49,886 nt of DNA from an uncultured Christensenellaceae bacterium (GTDB lineage: Bacteria; Bacillota; Clostridia; Christensenellales; UBA3700): the NCBI GenBank assembly GCA_910587685.1, contig CAJUMY010000012.1, positions 1-49,886 of the forward strand, given 5' to 3'. Made by a program: the position numbers and the translations under genes. The first letter of the stretch is position 1. Each line of letters begins with the position of its first letter. Shown piece after piece: positions 25,986 to 35,301 of the stretch. The notes below the pieces were generated by a model that saw nothing but the letters and a program-made list of their open reading frames with translations, was not told the origin of the DNA and searched no databases.

Positions 25986-26930
25986 ATGATAAACGAAGAC
26001 GTCAAGGTCAGCATAATAGTTCCATCATATAAAAGGAAGAGAGAATTTTACGCAAGGGCTATCGAGTCCTTGCGTAATCAAACGTATAGGAATATAGAGA
26101 TAGTCGTAATAGACGACAATGCAAAAGAAGAGCTTTTAGAGTATAGAGAAGAATTATCGGCTTATATAAGAGAAATAGAAGACGACAGGATACTCTACGT
26201 CGCGAATAAGGAGAATCTCGGCAGCGTAGGCTCAAGAAATGCCGGAATTGATAGCGCAAGCGGAGAATATATTACGTTTCTTGACGACGACGACAGATAT
26301 TTGCCGACGAAGATAGAGAATCAGCTTAAATATACGCTCGATAACGGACTCGATATGAGTTTTACGAATCAGGTACTCGTAGACGATAACGAAAGAGTAG
26401 TTGATTTCAGAGAATACAGACGAATAAAAGATTTTGAAAACAGTAAGCTACTGCAATATCATTTGAGTAAAAAAATCACAGGAACTAATACTTTTATGGC
26501 AAAAAAATCGTTGCTTGAAAAGATCGGCGGATTTAACGGCGCCGATATGGGCGACGAATTTTATCTTATGTACGATATTATCAGTTCGGGATGTAAGATA
26601 GGATATTGCGACGATAGCGGCGTAGTCGCAACGAGGGGTTCGCAGGTAGGACTTACGCTCGGAGAAAACAGACTGCGCGCCGAGAAGAAACTGTTTGAGT
26701 TCATCAAGTCGAATTATGACAAGATGACTTTCGGACAGAGATGTTACGCGCGCTTCAGATATAACGTTACGAAACTTATGACGTATAAAAGGGCAAAGAG
26801 ATATTTTAAGATGTTATGCGCTATGGTCATGGCGTTCCTGTCAAGCCCCGTCAGTTTTTTCATAGAACCACTCAGAATGAGAGATAATATAAAAGAGGTC
26901 AGAGCATTACAAAAACAATTATCAAAATAA
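25986..26930 (+). CDS. GT2 family glycosyltransferase
   Basis: The 314-residue protein opens with the GT-A signature KVSIIVPSYKR, then IVVIDDNAKEE, SRNAGIDSASGEYITFLDDDD (DxD near residue 100) and a C-terminal catalytic part ending in a basic, partly hydrophobic tail. It would add one sugar to the lipid-linked repeat unit on the inner membrane face; donor and acceptor are not readable. GGAGAGAGA precedes the ATG, 19 bp after the sugar transferase. Confidence 0.9.
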   Translation: MINEDVKVSIIVPSYKRKREFYARAIESLRNQTYRNIEIVVIDDNAKEELLEYREELSAYIREIEDDRILYVANKENLGSVGSRNAGIDSASGEYITFLDDDDRYLPTKIENQLKYTLDNGLDMSFTNQVLVDDNERVVDFREYRRIKDFENSKLLQYHLSKKITGTNTFMAKKSLLEKIGGFNGADMGDEFYLMYDIISSGCKIGYCDDSGVVATRGSQVGLTLGENRLRAEKKLFEFIKSNYDKMTFGQRCYARFRYNVTKLMTYKRAKRYFKMLCAMVMAFLSSPVSFFIEPLRMRDNIKEVRALQKQLSK

Positions 26931-27042
26931 ACTATTTTGAAAATTCTGCCTTGTTATGAATTCAAAGAGATAATTAATGAAAAGTCGACGGCGGTGACGG
27001 CAGTATATCGACAAAACGGCTGAGTAAGAATAGGGAATAATA

Positions 27043-28122
27043 ATGAAAATATTGAATATCGCAAGTATAAAGAATTCCAAAGGAAACGGCGTGCATGTTG
27101 TAGTACCGCAGTATATTATTAAGCAAGCGGAATATGTCGAAACGGCTTTTGTGAACGTGAACGGAGTAGAAATAGACTCTATTAAAGATCGTCAAATTCA
27201 AATAGATGATATATCGAGATTTTGCGACGAAGTCGCCGAAAAGTGGGGAACTCCCGATTTTGTGGTGTTTAACGAGGTCAATAAGATACAATATATCAAA
27301 ATTTATAAGCAGTTGCTTAAAAGAGGCATACCGTATATCATAATTCCGCACGGCTCGCTTGCCGAGGACGCGTTAAAGAAAAAATGGTTGAAAAAAAAGG
27401 TCGCTTATATTTTGTTTTTTAATAAGTTCATTAGGAACGCAAAGGCAATACAGTGTTTGTCACAGAACGAGATAGACAATATCAAGATAAAGACCGCGGA
27501 AAAATTCATCGCGACTAACGGAATAACTTTGCCGAAAGTACGTAAGGAAGAGTTTTCCGGCGAAGGAATGAGACTCGTATACATCGGAAGGCTGGAGATG
27601 AAGGTAAAAGGACTAGACCTTATGGTCGACGCTATTACGAGTATAAATGAAATATGCAGAGAAAGGAAGATAACTCTCGATATATACGGACCCGACGTCT
27701 ACGGACGGCGTAACGAGCTCGAGGAATATATATCGGCAAGGGGAGTAGGCGATATAGTCAAGGTCCACGATCCCGTATACGACGGAGAAAAGGAAAAAGA
27801 ATATTTGAGTCACGATGTGTTTATTCAGACTTCGAGACACGAAGGAATGCCTGTAGGTATTTTGGAGACTTTCAGTTACGGTATACCTTGCATTATTACG
27901 GACGGTACGGGACTCGTAGGTGAAATGATGGAGTACGGAGCGGGATACGGAGCGGGAAATAGCGCCGAAAGTATCGCAAACGCTATCACAACGGCTCTTA
28001 ATGAGCGGGAAGAATGGATAAATAAGGGGAATAATGCAATAAGACTTGTCAAAGACAGGTATTTGTGGGATAATATAATGAATGAGACTATCGAGGAATA
28101 TTCGAAAATAATAAAACGTTGA
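27043..28122 (+). CDS. GT4 family glycosyltransferase
   Basis: The 359-residue GT-B protein has an N-terminal acceptor half and a C-terminal donor half with YIGRLEMKVKGLDLM and the donor-site segment SRHEGMPVGILETFSYGIP (E-x7-E). It uses a retaining mechanism by family. The ribosome site is AGGGAA. It lies 112 bp after the GT2 gene, the largest gap in the operon, with no clear promoter or terminator in it. Confidence 0.9.
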   Translation: MKILNIASIKNSKGNGVHVVVPQYIIKQAEYVETAFVNVNGVEIDSIKDRQIQIDDISRFCDEVAEKWGTPDFVVFNEVNKIQYIKIYKQLLKRGIPYIIIPHGSLAEDALKKKWLKKKVAYILFFNKFIRNAKAIQCLSQNEIDNIKIKTAEKFIATNGITLPKVRKEEFSGEGMRLVYIGRLEMKVKGLDLMVDAITSINEICRERKITLDIYGPDVYGRRNELEEYISARGVGDIVKVHDPVYDGEKEKEYLSHDVFIQTSRHEGMPVGILETFSYGIPCIITDGTGLVGEMMEYGAGYGAGNSAESIANAITTALNEREEWINKGNNAIRLVKDRYLWDNIMNETIEEYSKIIKR

Positions 28123-28159
28123 TTTTATACGAATATTATTCGCTGTTAGGAAATGATCG

Positions 28160-29326
28160 ATGGAAATGGTAAACTCGCTTGAGAGGAAAAAGACGGATAT
28201 TAGTTTGTTAAGATATAATGCGCATAAGGAAGCTATAAATTATGCGCTTGTTTTGTTTATCGTTTGCGTGTCTCTTTCCAAATTGGTTATCGACATTACC
28301 GGAGAAAATAATATAATTATATTGTTTTTGCATTTCATAGGAGGAGCTATCTTATTTTTCAACAATTATAAGAGTATGAGACCCGGCTTGATGTTTCTCA
28401 TAGTTTTGGATTTTGTGTGTATGTTGATAGCTACTGTGATCCATACTTCGCTCGGCAGCTTGCTTCGTTCGGTAAATACGGTTCTTTTTCTATTGACGTT
28501 CGGTCAGGTAGTATTGAAAAAGTCGCACTTAAGAGCCGTCTACTTGCTTATATCATGTTTTCTTTTCTTCATATACGTTACGTCGACGAGAGACGGTGTC
28601 TTTTATATTTCTATTTTCGATCAAGAAATCAATCCTAACACAATGGGATTTTATATTTTTATTATCACGTCGTTTACCGTTGCGGCGCTTGATTCCTATA
28701 GGAAAAGATCGTTTGAGATCGTTTCGATCGTACTTTTCGTTATAGGTACGGCGTTGATATGGTTGACTGAATCGAGAACTTCTATGTTGGCGCTTGCTCT
28801 TAGCGCGTTTGGGTATTTGATACGTAACGTTAAGATGATATCCAATGATAAAAAGTATAGGAGATTGCTTATATTCGGTTGGGCATTCGCGTTCTTTATT
28901 ATGTTTTTCTACATTCTGCTGTATAATATGATAGGAGAGCAAGACCTCATAATTCTCGGTAAGAATCTCTTTACCGGAAGGGAAAGAGTGTGGAAGAGCG
29001 GATTCGAAATGATAGCTTCAAGTCCGATTTTCGGAGTGGGATTCGATCCGTTGTACGCCGGCAAATGGGAGAGCGGACATAATTCGCTCATGGGAATATG
29101 GAAAGTAATGGGTATAGTTCCCATGCTTGTGTTTATATACCTGTTTTCGTTGCCGTGCGACAGATATAAGGGAAAGTATACGGTAATCAAGCCGCTTAGG
29201 ATCACGATGTTGGCGTTGATATTCATAGCGGCGTTTGAGGAGATATTCATGGAGCAGAGCGTGTATATTCTTTGTTTGCTTCCGCTCATCAATAAAGTTG
29301 CTCAGGATTGCGGGGTGAGAAGATGA
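28160..29326 (+). CDS. O-antigen ligase/polymerase-like membrane protein (Wzy-like)
   Basis: The 388-residue protein has about ten to twelve membrane segments and the periplasmic-loop pattern of the Wzy_C family: WLTESRTSMLALALS, then GRERVWKSGFEMIASSPIFGVGFD. In a Wzx/Wzy pathway it would join repeat units outside the membrane. TAGGAAATG precedes the ATG. Its TGA overlaps the next ATG by 4 bp. Confidence 0.83.
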   Translation: MEMVNSLERKKTDISLLRYNAHKEAINYALVLFIVCVSLSKLVIDITGENNIIILFLHFIGGAILFFNNYKSMRPGLMFLIVLDFVCMLIATVIHTSLGSLLRSVNTVLFLLTFGQVVLKKSHLRAVYLLISCFLFFIYVTSTRDGVFYISIFDQEINPNTMGFYIFIITSFTVAALDSYRKRSFEIVSIVLFVIGTALIWLTESRTSMLALALSAFGYLIRNVKMISNDKKYRRLLIFGWAFAFFIMFFYILLYNMIGEQDLIILGKNLFTGRERVWKSGFEMIASSPIFGVGFDPLYAGKWESGHNSLMGIWKVMGIVPMLVFIYLFSLPCDRYKGKYTVIKPLRITMLALIFIAAFEEIFMEQSVYILCLLPLINKVAQDCGVRR

Positions 29327-30048
29327 TACCTAAGATAATTCACTATTGTTGGTTTGGACGCGGCGATAAGCCTAAAATATTGCAAAAATGTATTGCGAGT
29401 TGGAAGAAATTTTGTCCCGATTACGAAATAAAAGAATGGAACGAGGACAACTTCGATATAAATATATGCAAATACGTCAAAGAAGCGTACGAAATGAAAA
29501 AGTGGGCGTTTGTTTCGGATTACGCTCGTTTTTATGTGTTGAATAAATACGGCGGTATCTACCTCGATACGGATGTGGAAATCGTAAAAGATATAGATGG
29601 ATTGTTGGATAGAAACTTTGCAGGGTTCGAATCGAATACTGCAGTTGCGACGGGGCTTATCATGGCGTGCGATAAGGATAACGGCATGTGCAAAGCAATG
29701 ATAGAAGAGTACGATAACGACAGCTTTATAAAAAGCGACGGAACTATGAATCTCAGAACGGTCTGCCATCGCGTTACGGATCATCTCGTCAGCAAGGGGT
29801 TGATACTTAACGGCAAGACGCAGGACGTTGACGGCTACCGCATATATGCCGTCGACTATTTCAATCCTATAGATATGAAGAACGGAAAGAAAGTTTTAAC
29901 GGAAAATACGTATACCGTTCATCACTACGCGGGAAGCTGGGTCAAGAAAAGCGATAAACTCCGAGGAAAGATATACCGTACGCTTAATCGCATATTCGGA
30001 GAAAAATTCGCAAATAAAATAAGAAACGTGTTCGGTCGTAAAAAGTAG
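29323..30048 (+). CDS. GT32-like (capsular/OCH1-type) glycosyltransferase
   Basis: The 241-residue protein begins MIPKIIHYCWFG, the hallmark of the OCH1/DXD-sugar family, and has SDYARFYVLNKYGGIYLDTDVE with the D-x-D metal site near residue 85. HHYAGSW near the end is also typical. The ATG at 29323 overlaps the stop of the polymerase gene by 4 bp; an in-frame start 15 nt earlier is less likely, because family members begin with this motif. Confidence 0.9.
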   Translation: MIPKIIHYCWFGRGDKPKILQKCIASWKKFCPDYEIKEWNEDNFDINICKYVKEAYEMKKWAFVSDYARFYVLNKYGGIYLDTDVEIVKDIDGLLDRNFAGFESNTAVATGLIMACDKDNGMCKAMIEEYDNDSFIKSDGTMNLRTVCHRVTDHLVSKGLILNGKTQDVDGYRIYAVDYFNPIDMKNGKKVLTENTYTVHHYAGSWVKKSDKLRGKIYRTLNRIFGEKFANKIRNVFGRKK

Positions 30049-30059
30049 GCGGTGGCGTC

Positions 30060-31058
30060 ATGGACGATATAAAGATAAGCGTGATCGTACCCGTTTATAA
30101 TTCCGAAAAAACTCTCGTAAGATGCGCGGACAGCATTTTGAACGGAACGCACAAAAATATAGAATTGATATTCATAAACGACGAATCTACCGATAACAGT
30201 CTTGAGATATGTCTTAGGTATGCGGATAGAGACGGTAGAGTAAAGGTCATAAATAAGGAGAACAGGGGAGTATCTATAGCGAGGAACGAAGGAGTAGCTG
30301 CCGCGACGGGCGATTATATCGCTTTCGTAGACAGCGACGATTACGTCGATCGCGATATGTACGAAAAACTGCTAAATAATAGCGACTGCGCGTCGGCGGA
30401 CATAGTATTTTGCGGTTATAATACTGTGAACGGCGATAAGATCATACCTAGAGTAGAGCCTCAGTTTGCTCTCACCGTAACGGACAAGCGGTATCGCAGT
30501 AATTTTCAATACGATACGGAAAATTACGTTATGGGCAACGTATGGCGAATGATCGTAAAGAGCGAAATAGCGAAGAGCGTTACGTTCAGGAACGATATCC
30601 ATATTGCAGAAGACCTCGTATATCTTCTTAGCGTTTTGAATATAGCGAAGAAAGTTAATACAGTGAACGAACGTCTTTACTTTTATTCCTATAGTTCGAA
30701 CGTCGCGACGCATTATAAATATATGAAAGAGGAGTACGTCGATAGTTATAAGGAACTTTCCGAATTTTTATCGGCATATTATAGCGTTTTGGGAGATGAC
30801 GAGACCGCTAAATATTGCAGATTCTCGAATTTCATCAATATATGGAGATGTTACGTATACAGCGCTTTCGGCATAAGAAGAATAAGGAAAGAGCTGAAGA
30901 AGTATCGAAAGACGGGAATGGCGGCGTTTTCAACGATGCGCGCGTACGTTCGTAACGTTAAGAGCCCGCGTCAAAAGATATTGGCGATACTCATCTATTT
31001 CAAAATGTACGCAGTCGCTAGAAAGCTGGCGCTTTTTAGAAACAAGTCGAAGTCATAA
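30060..31058 (+). CDS. GT2 family glycosyltransferase (EpsJ/WaaE-like)
   Basis: The 332-residue protein has the GT-A start KISVIVPVYNSEKTL, FINDESTDNS, ENRGVSIARNEGV and a FVDSDDYVD metal site near residue 92, followed by a basic helical C-terminal part. It is a second GT2 enzyme for the same polysaccharide. GGCGGTGGCG lies before the ATG, 11 bp after the previous gene. Confidence 0.91.
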   Translation: MDDIKISVIVPVYNSEKTLVRCADSILNGTHKNIELIFINDESTDNSLEICLRYADRDGRVKVINKENRGVSIARNEGVAAATGDYIAFVDSDDYVDRDMYEKLLNNSDCASADIVFCGYNTVNGDKIIPRVEPQFALTVTDKRYRSNFQYDTENYVMGNVWRMIVKSEIAKSVTFRNDIHIAEDLVYLLSVLNIAKKVNTVNERLYFYSYSSNVATHYKYMKEEYVDSYKELSEFLSAYYSVLGDDETAKYCRFSNFINIWRCYVYSAFGIRRIRKELKKYRKTGMAAFSTMRAYVRNVKSPRQKILAILIYFKMYAVARKLALFRNKSKS

Positions 31059-31082
31059 ATAATATAAATCGGAGATATATAA

Positions 31083-31970
31083 ATGTCGTTAAAGTCGAAA
31101 ATTCAAGCAGTATACGATATTATCCATATGAAATTCATCAAAAATAAAAAGCCTCTTTCGGTAATGAGCATAGAAGATACGCTTAAGCTCATAATAGAGA
31201 AAGAGTTGTCGGTTACGCGTTACGGCGACGGCGAATTGTTGATGATGGCTGATCAGATGAACGAAAGTTTTCAAGATTACGATCCGTTCATAGCGCAGAA
31301 ACTAAAACAAGTTCTTAAATCGAAGAGAGACGACTTGCTCATATGTATTCCCGACGTCTTTAACGATATGTCTCAGTATAACGAAGTTGCTATGAAGTGG
31401 TTCAGATATTTTTTAAGAAGAAAAAAGTATCTGTTTTACAGGTATTTCGATGAAAATACGATTTACGGAAACCTTGCGATAACAAGATGTTATATGGACT
31501 ATATCGACAAGTCGAAATGCGAACGCTATTTCGAACTCCTAAAGAAGATATGGAACGACAAAGACGTAGTGTTCATAGAGGGAGAATTCAGCAGGCTCGG
31601 CGTAGGAAACGATCTTTTCGATAACGCTAAAAGCATACGCAGGATATTGGCGCCTTCAAGGAACGCTTATCTGAAATACGACGAAATAATGGACGAGGCT
31701 CGAAAGATAGAAAAGGACGCTCTCATACTTATAGCGCTCGGAGCTACGGCAACGGCTCTTGCATACGATTTGACTAACGAAGGTTACCGAGTAATAGATT
31801 CGGGGCACATAGATATAGAATACGAGTGGATGCGTATGGGCGCTACGGAAAAGGTTCCGATCCCTTCGAAATACGTCAATGAGGCGGGCAGTAAGGGACA
31901 CAGCGAAGAACGTCTTGACGACGAGAAATATCTCGGCGAGATAATCGCAAAGATCGGAACTAAGTTTTAA
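31083..31970 (+). CDS. GT-D fold glycosyltransferase (DUF1792 family)
   Basis: The 295-residue protein has the ELSVTRYGDGELLMM segment near residue 38, the mark of the DUF1792/GT-D family, and GALGATATALAYDL-like LIALGATATALAYDL later. In streptococci such enzymes (dGT1 type) extend sugars on adhesin glycans with a metal-dependent fold distinct from GT-A and GT-B. Here it probably adds a sugar to the repeat unit. GGAG precedes the ATG. Confidence 0.83.
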   Translation: MSLKSKIQAVYDIIHMKFIKNKKPLSVMSIEDTLKLIIEKELSVTRYGDGELLMMADQMNESFQDYDPFIAQKLKQVLKSKRDDLLICIPDVFNDMSQYNEVAMKWFRYFLRRKKYLFYRYFDENTIYGNLAITRCYMDYIDKSKCERYFELLKKIWNDKDVVFIEGEFSRLGVGNDLFDNAKSIRRILAPSRNAYLKYDEIMDEARKIEKDALILIALGATATALAYDLTNEGYRVIDSGHIDIEYEWMRMGATEKVPIPSKYVNEAGSKGHSEERLDDEKYLGEIIAKIGTKF

Positions 31971-32015
31971 TATCGGTATAAATGTAGAAAGTACGAGCGG
32001 TAAGGTTGGTGGAAA

Positions 32016-33749
32016 ATGGGATCTAGAATGGCAAAATCAATGAAAAATTCAGTAGTCGGCATCATCGGAATGATGTGTACGCTCATTTTGTCATTCGTTT
32101 CAAAATCAATATTCATAAAACTTCTCGGCAATGAATATAACGGCGTAAATTATCTTTTTACGGGTATTCTTAACGCGCTCAATTTGGCGGAGCTCGGGTT
32201 TGCCAGCGCGATAGCGTTCGCTCTCTATAAACCGCTTAGCGAAGGCGACGAAGAACTCACGTCCGAGATAATGAACTTCTTTAAGACCGTTTATCGAATA
32301 GTTGCGTTGATAGTCGCCGTTTTGGGCGCTTGCTGTATTCCCATACTTCAGTTTTTGATAAAAGAAGATATGGAGGCGCTTCCGTTCTCGCTTGGTCAGC
32401 TCAGAATATACTTTTCGCTTTTTTTATTAAATACGGTGCTCAGCTACCTGTTGGCATATAAAAGAAGCCTTATTTCCGCAGATCAAAGATCGTATATAAT
32501 CAGCTACGTCGATTATTCCGCTAACATTTTATTGACGGTGGGTCAAATAGTTTTATTGCTAATTACGAAAAGCTACTATGCTTTTTTGGGAATCATGATT
32601 GCAAAAACTATTATAAATAATGCGGTCATCGCGCTCATCGCCAATAAAAAATATCCGTATTTGAAAAAATATCGGAAGAACAAATTGCTTTCGGAAGAAA
32701 AGAAGAAGATATTCAACAACGTAAAAGCCATGATGTTGCACAAGATAGGCACCGTGGTCATTTTCAACACAACGGCTGTAGTTATATCGGCTTTTGTCGG
32801 CATTGTCGAGAACGGTCTTTACGGCAACTATATGTCGATCGCTTCGCAGGTAGGTACTCTCGTCGGTATGATTTTCTCGTCTGTCACGGCGAGCGTCGGG
32901 AATCTTTGCGTTGAAAAAGGTAAAGACGCGCAATACGATATTTTCAATAAAATGAATTACTTTTCGTTGTGGCTGTTCTATTTTTCGTTTATAAGCTACG
33001 TATGTCTGTTCAATACTTTTATAGATATTTGGCTCGGGAAAGGTCTCACTTTTGGGATTTGGACGGTGATAATGATATCGCTCAACGCTTGCGTCATCAA
33101 TTTGCGAAGAAGCGTACTCACTTTCCGCGACGCCAAAGGGTTATTTAGATCGGATAGGTATAAGCCCCTTATAGAGGCTGCCGTCGGCATAGGTCTTGCC
33201 ATAGGGCTCGGTCACGTATGGGGAGTATTCGGCGTAATGCTCGGATATACTATAGCGACCGTATTCATCGCTATTCCGATAGAGACGTGGGTGCTTTTCA
33301 AAAAAGGTTTTAATAGGTCTGCGTCGAGATTTATACTCACGAGTTTGCTCACGGTAGCCGCGACCGCTATCGTTGCCGTAGGTATGTACTATCTCACCTC
33401 GCTCGTTACGCTCGGCGGAGTAGGCGGCTTCGTGATAAAAACCGTTATGTGTCTTATTATTCCGAACGTATTATTTTTGCTCGCGACGTTTTGGACGAAG
33501 GACTTTAAGTATTATCAAAACATTGCGGCGAGAATGCTCAAAGGTATTATTTCTAAGATTAGAGGGCGTAACGCAAAGATCAAGATAGCGAACGTCGGAA
33601 ACTGCGATATCAACGCCGTCAATAAGGATAGCGACGCGGCATACGATAACGGCGAAGCCGTAGGCGCCAATAATAATGCCGCCGATATTGACTCTTCTTA
33701 TAATGCCGTAACGCCTGATGCCGACAACTCTGAAGGAAAAGAGCTATGA
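32016..33749 (+). CDS. Polysaccharide flippase (Wzx/MATE-like) with acidic tail
   Basis: The 577-residue protein has about twelve to fourteen membrane segments over residues 10-510 and resembles the polysaccharide-synthesis exporters that move lipid-linked repeat units across the membrane. The last 60 or so residues are hydrophilic, rich in Asp, Asn and Ala, and not part of the family core. The ATG at 32016 has GGTGG very close; an in-frame ATG at 32028 is possible. The stop overlaps rfbB by 4 bp. Confidence 0.87.
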   Translation: MGSRMAKSMKNSVVGIIGMMCTLILSFVSKSIFIKLLGNEYNGVNYLFTGILNALNLAELGFASAIAFALYKPLSEGDEELTSEIMNFFKTVYRIVALIVAVLGACCIPILQFLIKEDMEALPFSLGQLRIYFSLFLLNTVLSYLLAYKRSLISADQRSYIISYVDYSANILLTVGQIVLLLITKSYYAFLGIMIAKTIINNAVIALIANKKYPYLKKYRKNKLLSEEKKKIFNNVKAMMLHKIGTVVIFNTTAVVISAFVGIVENGLYGNYMSIASQVGTLVGMIFSSVTASVGNLCVEKGKDAQYDIFNKMNYFSLWLFYFSFISYVCLFNTFIDIWLGKGLTFGIWTVIMISLNACVINLRRSVLTFRDAKGLFRSDRYKPLIEAAVGIGLAIGLGHVWGVFGVMLGYTIATVFIAIPIETWVLFKKGFNRSASRFILTSLLTVAATAIVAVGMYYLTSLVTLGGVGGFVIKTVMCLIIPNVLFLLATFWTKDFKYYQNIAARMLKGIISKIRGRNAKIKIANVGNCDINAVNKDSDAAYDNGEAVGANNNAADIDSSYNAVTPDADNSEGKEL

Positions 33750-34777
33750 AGTTGCTAGTCACGGGAGGAGCCGGATTCATCGGCTCTAATTTTATCAAGT
33801 ATATAATGAGAAGGCGCGGCGATCTTGAGATAGTGTGTCTTGATAAACTCACGTACGCGGGCGATCTCGCATCTCTATATGAAGTTTGGGACAATAGCAA
33901 ATTTAGGTTCGTAAAGGGCGATATTGCCGATAGTGGTTTTATCGACGCGTTATTTGAAAAGGAGACGTTTGACGCCGTAGTGAATTTTGCGGCGGAAAGC
34001 CACGTTGACAGAAGTATCGAGAGTTCTTTGGATTTTCTCCGCTCTAACGTTTTGGGAACGGGAGTTTTGCTTGACGCCTGCGTAAAATACGGCAATATAA
34101 GATTTCATCAAGTGTCTACCGACGAAGTATACGGCGATCTTTCATTGGAACGGAAAGATTTGGCTTTTTGCGAAACGTCGCCGCTTCGTCCTTCGAGTCC
34201 GTATAGCAGTTCGAAGGCGGGCGCAGATCTTTTGACGCTCTCATATTATAGAACGCACTGCCTTCCCGTTACTATATCAAGGTGCGGGAATAATTTCGGC
34301 GCCAATCAGTTTCCCGAAAAACTCATTCCGCTCATGATAGTTAAGGCGTTAAATAACGAAAATCTTCCGCTATACGGCAACGGACTCAACGTAAGAGATT
34401 GGATATACGTTGAAGACCACTGCAGCGCGATAGAAACGATACTGTACGGAGGACGGGCAGGGGAAGTATATAACGTCGGCGCTAATATCGAACGCTCGAA
34501 TATAGACGTCGTTAAGACTATACTAACGATGCTCGGAAGGGACGAGAAACTCATAACTTACGTTAAAGACCGAAAAGGTCACGATCTCAGATACGCTCTC
34601 GATACGTCGAAGATAAGGAGCAAACTCGGGTGGACGCCCACTGTCGGCTTCGAAGACGGTATGGATATGACTCTTAGATGGTATCTTGATAACGTTTCGT
34701 GGCTTAATGATATAACGAGCGGCGAATACGTGGAAAATAACGAACGTATGCTGCAAAAGACGGCGCGACTTAAGTAA
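33746..34777 (+). CDS. rfbB: dTDP-glucose 4,6-dehydratase
   Basis: Makes dTDP-4-keto-6-deoxyglucose, the step toward rhamnose and other deoxysugars. The 343-residue SDR protein has the NAD site TGGAGFIGSNF at residue 6, AAESHVDRSI, the catalytic STDEVYGDL (Thr, Asp, Glu) and the Tyr-x3-Lys of YSSSKAGADLL. The family marker NNFGANQFPEKLIP is also present. rmlA, rmlC and rmlD are absent from this window, so either they lie elsewhere or another 6-deoxysugar is made. It is the last gene before a strong terminator. Confidence 0.94.
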   Translation: MKLLVTGGAGFIGSNFIKYIMRRRGDLEIVCLDKLTYAGDLASLYEVWDNSKFRFVKGDIADSGFIDALFEKETFDAVVNFAAESHVDRSIESSLDFLRSNVLGTGVLLDACVKYGNIRFHQVSTDEVYGDLSLERKDLAFCETSPLRPSSPYSSSKAGADLLTLSYYRTHCLPVTISRCGNNFGANQFPEKLIPLMIVKALNNENLPLYGNGLNVRDWIYVEDHCSAIETILYGGRAGEVYNVGANIERSNIDVVKTILTMLGRDEKLITYVKDRKGHDLRYALDTSKIRSKLGWTPTVGFEDGMDMTLRWYLDNVSWLNDITSGEYVENNERMLQKTARLK

Positions 34778-34840
34778 AAGATATTATTTCTGGAATTATA
34801 AATATTCGAATTTTAATAACAGCATTTAGTTTTCAAAAAG

Positions 34841-34876
34841 AACAAGGCAAATCTTATATAAGATTTGCCTTGTTTT
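34841..34876. terminator. Bidirectional terminator between the exopolysaccharide operon and tRNA-Pro
   Basis: A perfect 15-bp stem (34841-34855 with 34860-34874) with loop ATAT has T-rich flanks on both strands. The right arm stops one base short of the encoded CCA end of tRNA-Pro on the other strand. Confidence 0.92.
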
Positions 34877-34951
34877 GGTCTGAGTGACTGGACTTGAACC
34901 AGCGGCCTCTTGCCCCCCAGACAAGCGCGCTACCAACTGCGCCACACCCAG
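34876..34951 (-). tRNA. tRNA-Pro (anticodon GGG)
   Basis: All arms fold: acceptor CTGGGTG/CACTCAG (one G-T), D stem GCGC/GCGC, anticodon stem CTTGT/GCAAG with loop CTGGGGG, T stem GCTGG/CCAGT with TTCAAGT. Discriminator A and CCA are encoded. The anticodon GGG reads CCC and CCU. Confidence 0.95.
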
Positions 34952-35040
34952 ATATTATATCTACGGCTTGCCTATAAACATAGCTCGGCGTATTCGTTTC
35001 TCGAATATTTTGCCTTCACGTATGGCAAGCGGTACTTTCA

Positions 35041-35073
35041 TAAAAATAACGGGAACGCTTAGCTCCCGTTATT
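35041..35073 (-). terminator. Terminator after tRNA-Asn
   Basis: On the minus strand, a 10-bp stem AATAACGGGA/TCCCGTTATT with a 9-nt loop is followed by TTTAT, starting right after the tRNA-Asn CCA. It would separate the tRNA-Asn and tRNA-Pro transcripts, although I find no strong promoter for tRNA-Pro in the 90 bp between them. Confidence 0.75.
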
Positions 35074-35074
35074 G

Positions 35075-35151
35075 TGGCTCCCCAAGTTGGACTCGAACCA
35101 ACGACCCCCTGATTAACAGTCAAGTGCTCTAACCAACTGAGCTATTGAGGA
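35075..35151 (-). tRNA. tRNA-Asn (anticodon GTT)
   Basis: Acceptor TCCTCAA/TTGGGGA, D stem GCTC/GAGC, anticodon stem CTTGA/TCAGG with loop CTGTTAA, T stem GTTGG/CCAAC with TTCGAGT. Discriminator G and CCA are encoded. Confidence 0.96.
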
Positions 35152-35184
35152 ATATTAATAATACGTTCGCATTGAACGTATATG

Positions 35185-35213
35185 ATAATAATATATTATA
35201 TGATATTTGTCAA
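35185..35213 (-). promoter_or_regulatory. Promoter of tRNA-Asn
   Basis: On the minus strand, TTGACA (35208-35213) and TATTAT (35185-35190) are spaced 17 nt, about 34 bp before the tRNA. Confidence 0.8.
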
Positions 35214-35257
35214 GAGATTTTGCTAACTTTTTTAAGATTTTTATATGAAAATTCGAA

Positions 35258-35290
35258 TGAAAAAGCCTTCCGCTTGAAACGGAAGGCTAA
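35258..35290 (-). terminator. Terminator of the lipoprotein gene
   Basis: A perfect 9-bp stem (35264-35272 with 35280-35288) with a 7-nt loop runs, on the minus strand, into TTTTC just after the stop of the lipoprotein gene at 35302. Confidence 0.88.
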
Positions 35291-35301
35291 TATTTTATTC
35301 T

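Noticed and set aside
34884..35132. Open frame of 82 codons on the plus strand across the tRNA genes
   Set aside because: It is the antisense translation of tRNA-Pro and tRNA-Asn (the MTGLEPAASC and SWTRTND peptides are common database artefacts).
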